64,000 nt of DNA from Bisporella sp. PMI_857. Lineage: Eukaryota; Ascomycota; Leotiomycetes; Helotiales; Helotiaceae. The stretch is from positions 124,001 through 188,000 of the forward strand of contig JAJSPD010000033.1 in assembly GCA_021307315.1 (NCBI GenBank). The letters run 5' to 3'. The notes under the pieces were generated by a model. It saw nothing but the letters and a program-made list of their open reading frames with translations, was not told where the DNA came from and did not search any database. Positions 63,292 to 64,000 of the stretch are shown one piece after another (within the stretch, counting starts at the first letter, position 1; each line of letters begins with the position of its first letter). Both the position numbers and the translations under genes were made by a program.

Positions 63292-64000
63292 ACAAGCATT
63301 TCCAAGCATTTCTAAGTGGAGCAGCGTGGCTGTTGAAATATTGGCATATACGAAGTAGGGCACTTCCACACCCGCAGCCTCTTCCCTCAGAAGGCCAGTT
63401 ACTGTCCCTATCCCCAGCCCTACCCCAACCCCTCCCCTCCCACCCCAAAAAACTCTAAATATCAAACTTTAGAGTTTATTTAGCGGGTCTTTACATCGGC
63501 ATCTAGACCCAATGAACAAGCGTGGAAGGTACCGGAAACCAATTGGCGTGAGTGCCAGTGTCTCCACCCGCTAACAATTATTCGGGGAGGAACCAATTGC
63601 GCCAAGAAAGCCCAGCCACAAATCGGCAGCCGCTGGCTACCCCGCAGTTTGAGCCTCTCTGGCCCTCCTTCAGGCTAGCTACTGAGCCCGAAGGACATTG
63701 ACCACCAATCTGGGATCGTGAAGAGTTGGGATCCTCCGTTGGCTGGCATTTTGTGGGGCCACTGGCAAGGGTCGTCCAAGTCACATCCCACAATCCGTAT
63801 CGACAACCCTTCAACTTTTTGTTGTATGTTCCTAGATCAGGCATTAATCAGGCGAGGGCCACGCCTTTTGGCGTCACACGGAATCAGATCCCATATAATT
63901 GGTCGCCTACATCTTCTAATGCATGTGCCCCATCGGCCCCTTTTCAATCCCGATGCAGCTACTGCCCAGCGCCATCGGGAACTATATTGAAACAGGACCC
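63292..64000. other. Window end, no gene recognised
   Basis: Starts with C/G-rich low-complexity sequence at 63360-63450 (CCCTACCCCAACCCCTCCCC). The rest has overlapping short frames on both strands without recognised content. ACTTTAGAGTTTATTTAGCG near 63465 is faintly like repeat R4. Confidence 0.35.

Overview
The window is nuclear DNA of a filamentous ascomycete (Pezizomycotina). Genes carry short introns of about 47-180 bases with GTAAGT-type donors and CTAAC/CTAAT branch points. The families are typical of these fungi: Zn2Cys6 regulators, HET and NACHT-ankyrin proteins, FunK1-type kinase, RTA1 transporter, OTT_1508-like deaminase, and Tad-like LINE, pogo and gypsy/copia transposons. No tRNA, rRNA or CRISPR array was seen. 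All splice sites were assigned by eye, so boundaries are predictions, although most are checked by reading-frame phase. Genus cannot be told from this sequence.

Layout. 0-7 kb is a decayed accessory stretch: a FunK1 kinase pseudogene, a MITE with TA target duplication, a possible small secreted protein, a LINE reverse-transcriptase remnant, and a deaminase gene broken by two stop codons. 7.9-9.9 kb holds an intact four-exon Zn2Cys6 regulator. 10-15 kb is a transposon graveyard: a 713-base foldback element and a LINE with four LTRs inserted in it. 15.8-17.4 kb carries broken TPR and kinase genes. 17.4-28.3 kb is a metabolic region: alpha/beta hydrolase, metallo-beta-lactamase-fold hydrolase, tautomerase-3 protein, FAD aromatic hydroxylase and 2-oxoglutarate dioxygenase, all with intact frames, with solo LTRs and a HET fragment between them. 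29-33.3 kb is a multi-layer nest: gypsy gag, then an LTR split by a smaller LTR and by a pogo transposon that itself carries another LTR.

33.7-41.1 kb looks like conserved chromosome: a GT28 sterol-glucosyltransferase-like gene divergent from an RTA1 gene, followed by a Zn2Cys6 regulator. The glucosyltransferase frame is shifted at a 19-base homopolymer near its end. 42.8-52 kb contains a full HET-domain protein, a GNAT acetyltransferase, a small cysteine-bearing protein and a 1134-residue NACHT-ankyrin-ZZ protein with nearly identical ankyrin repeats. The last 12 kb is again decayed: an AsaB/CmcJ-like pseudogene, a STAND N-terminal fragment, a cupin gene with a doubtful end, an ankyrin pseudogene and an amidase pseudogene each split by a solo LTR, and a Tc1-type transposase remnant.

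Two themes link the parts. First, allorecognition-type genes (HET, NACHT-ankyrin, STAND, TPR, kinase) occur both intact and as relics, so the region behaves like an NLR/HET birth-and-death island. Second, the broken genes repeatedly carry stops that fit CpA-to-TpA change (for example TAG where Trp or Gln is expected), as expected from repeat-induced point mutation. At least seven LTR families can be separated; several solo LTRs have exact 5-base target duplications, which dates them as later than the genes they interrupt.
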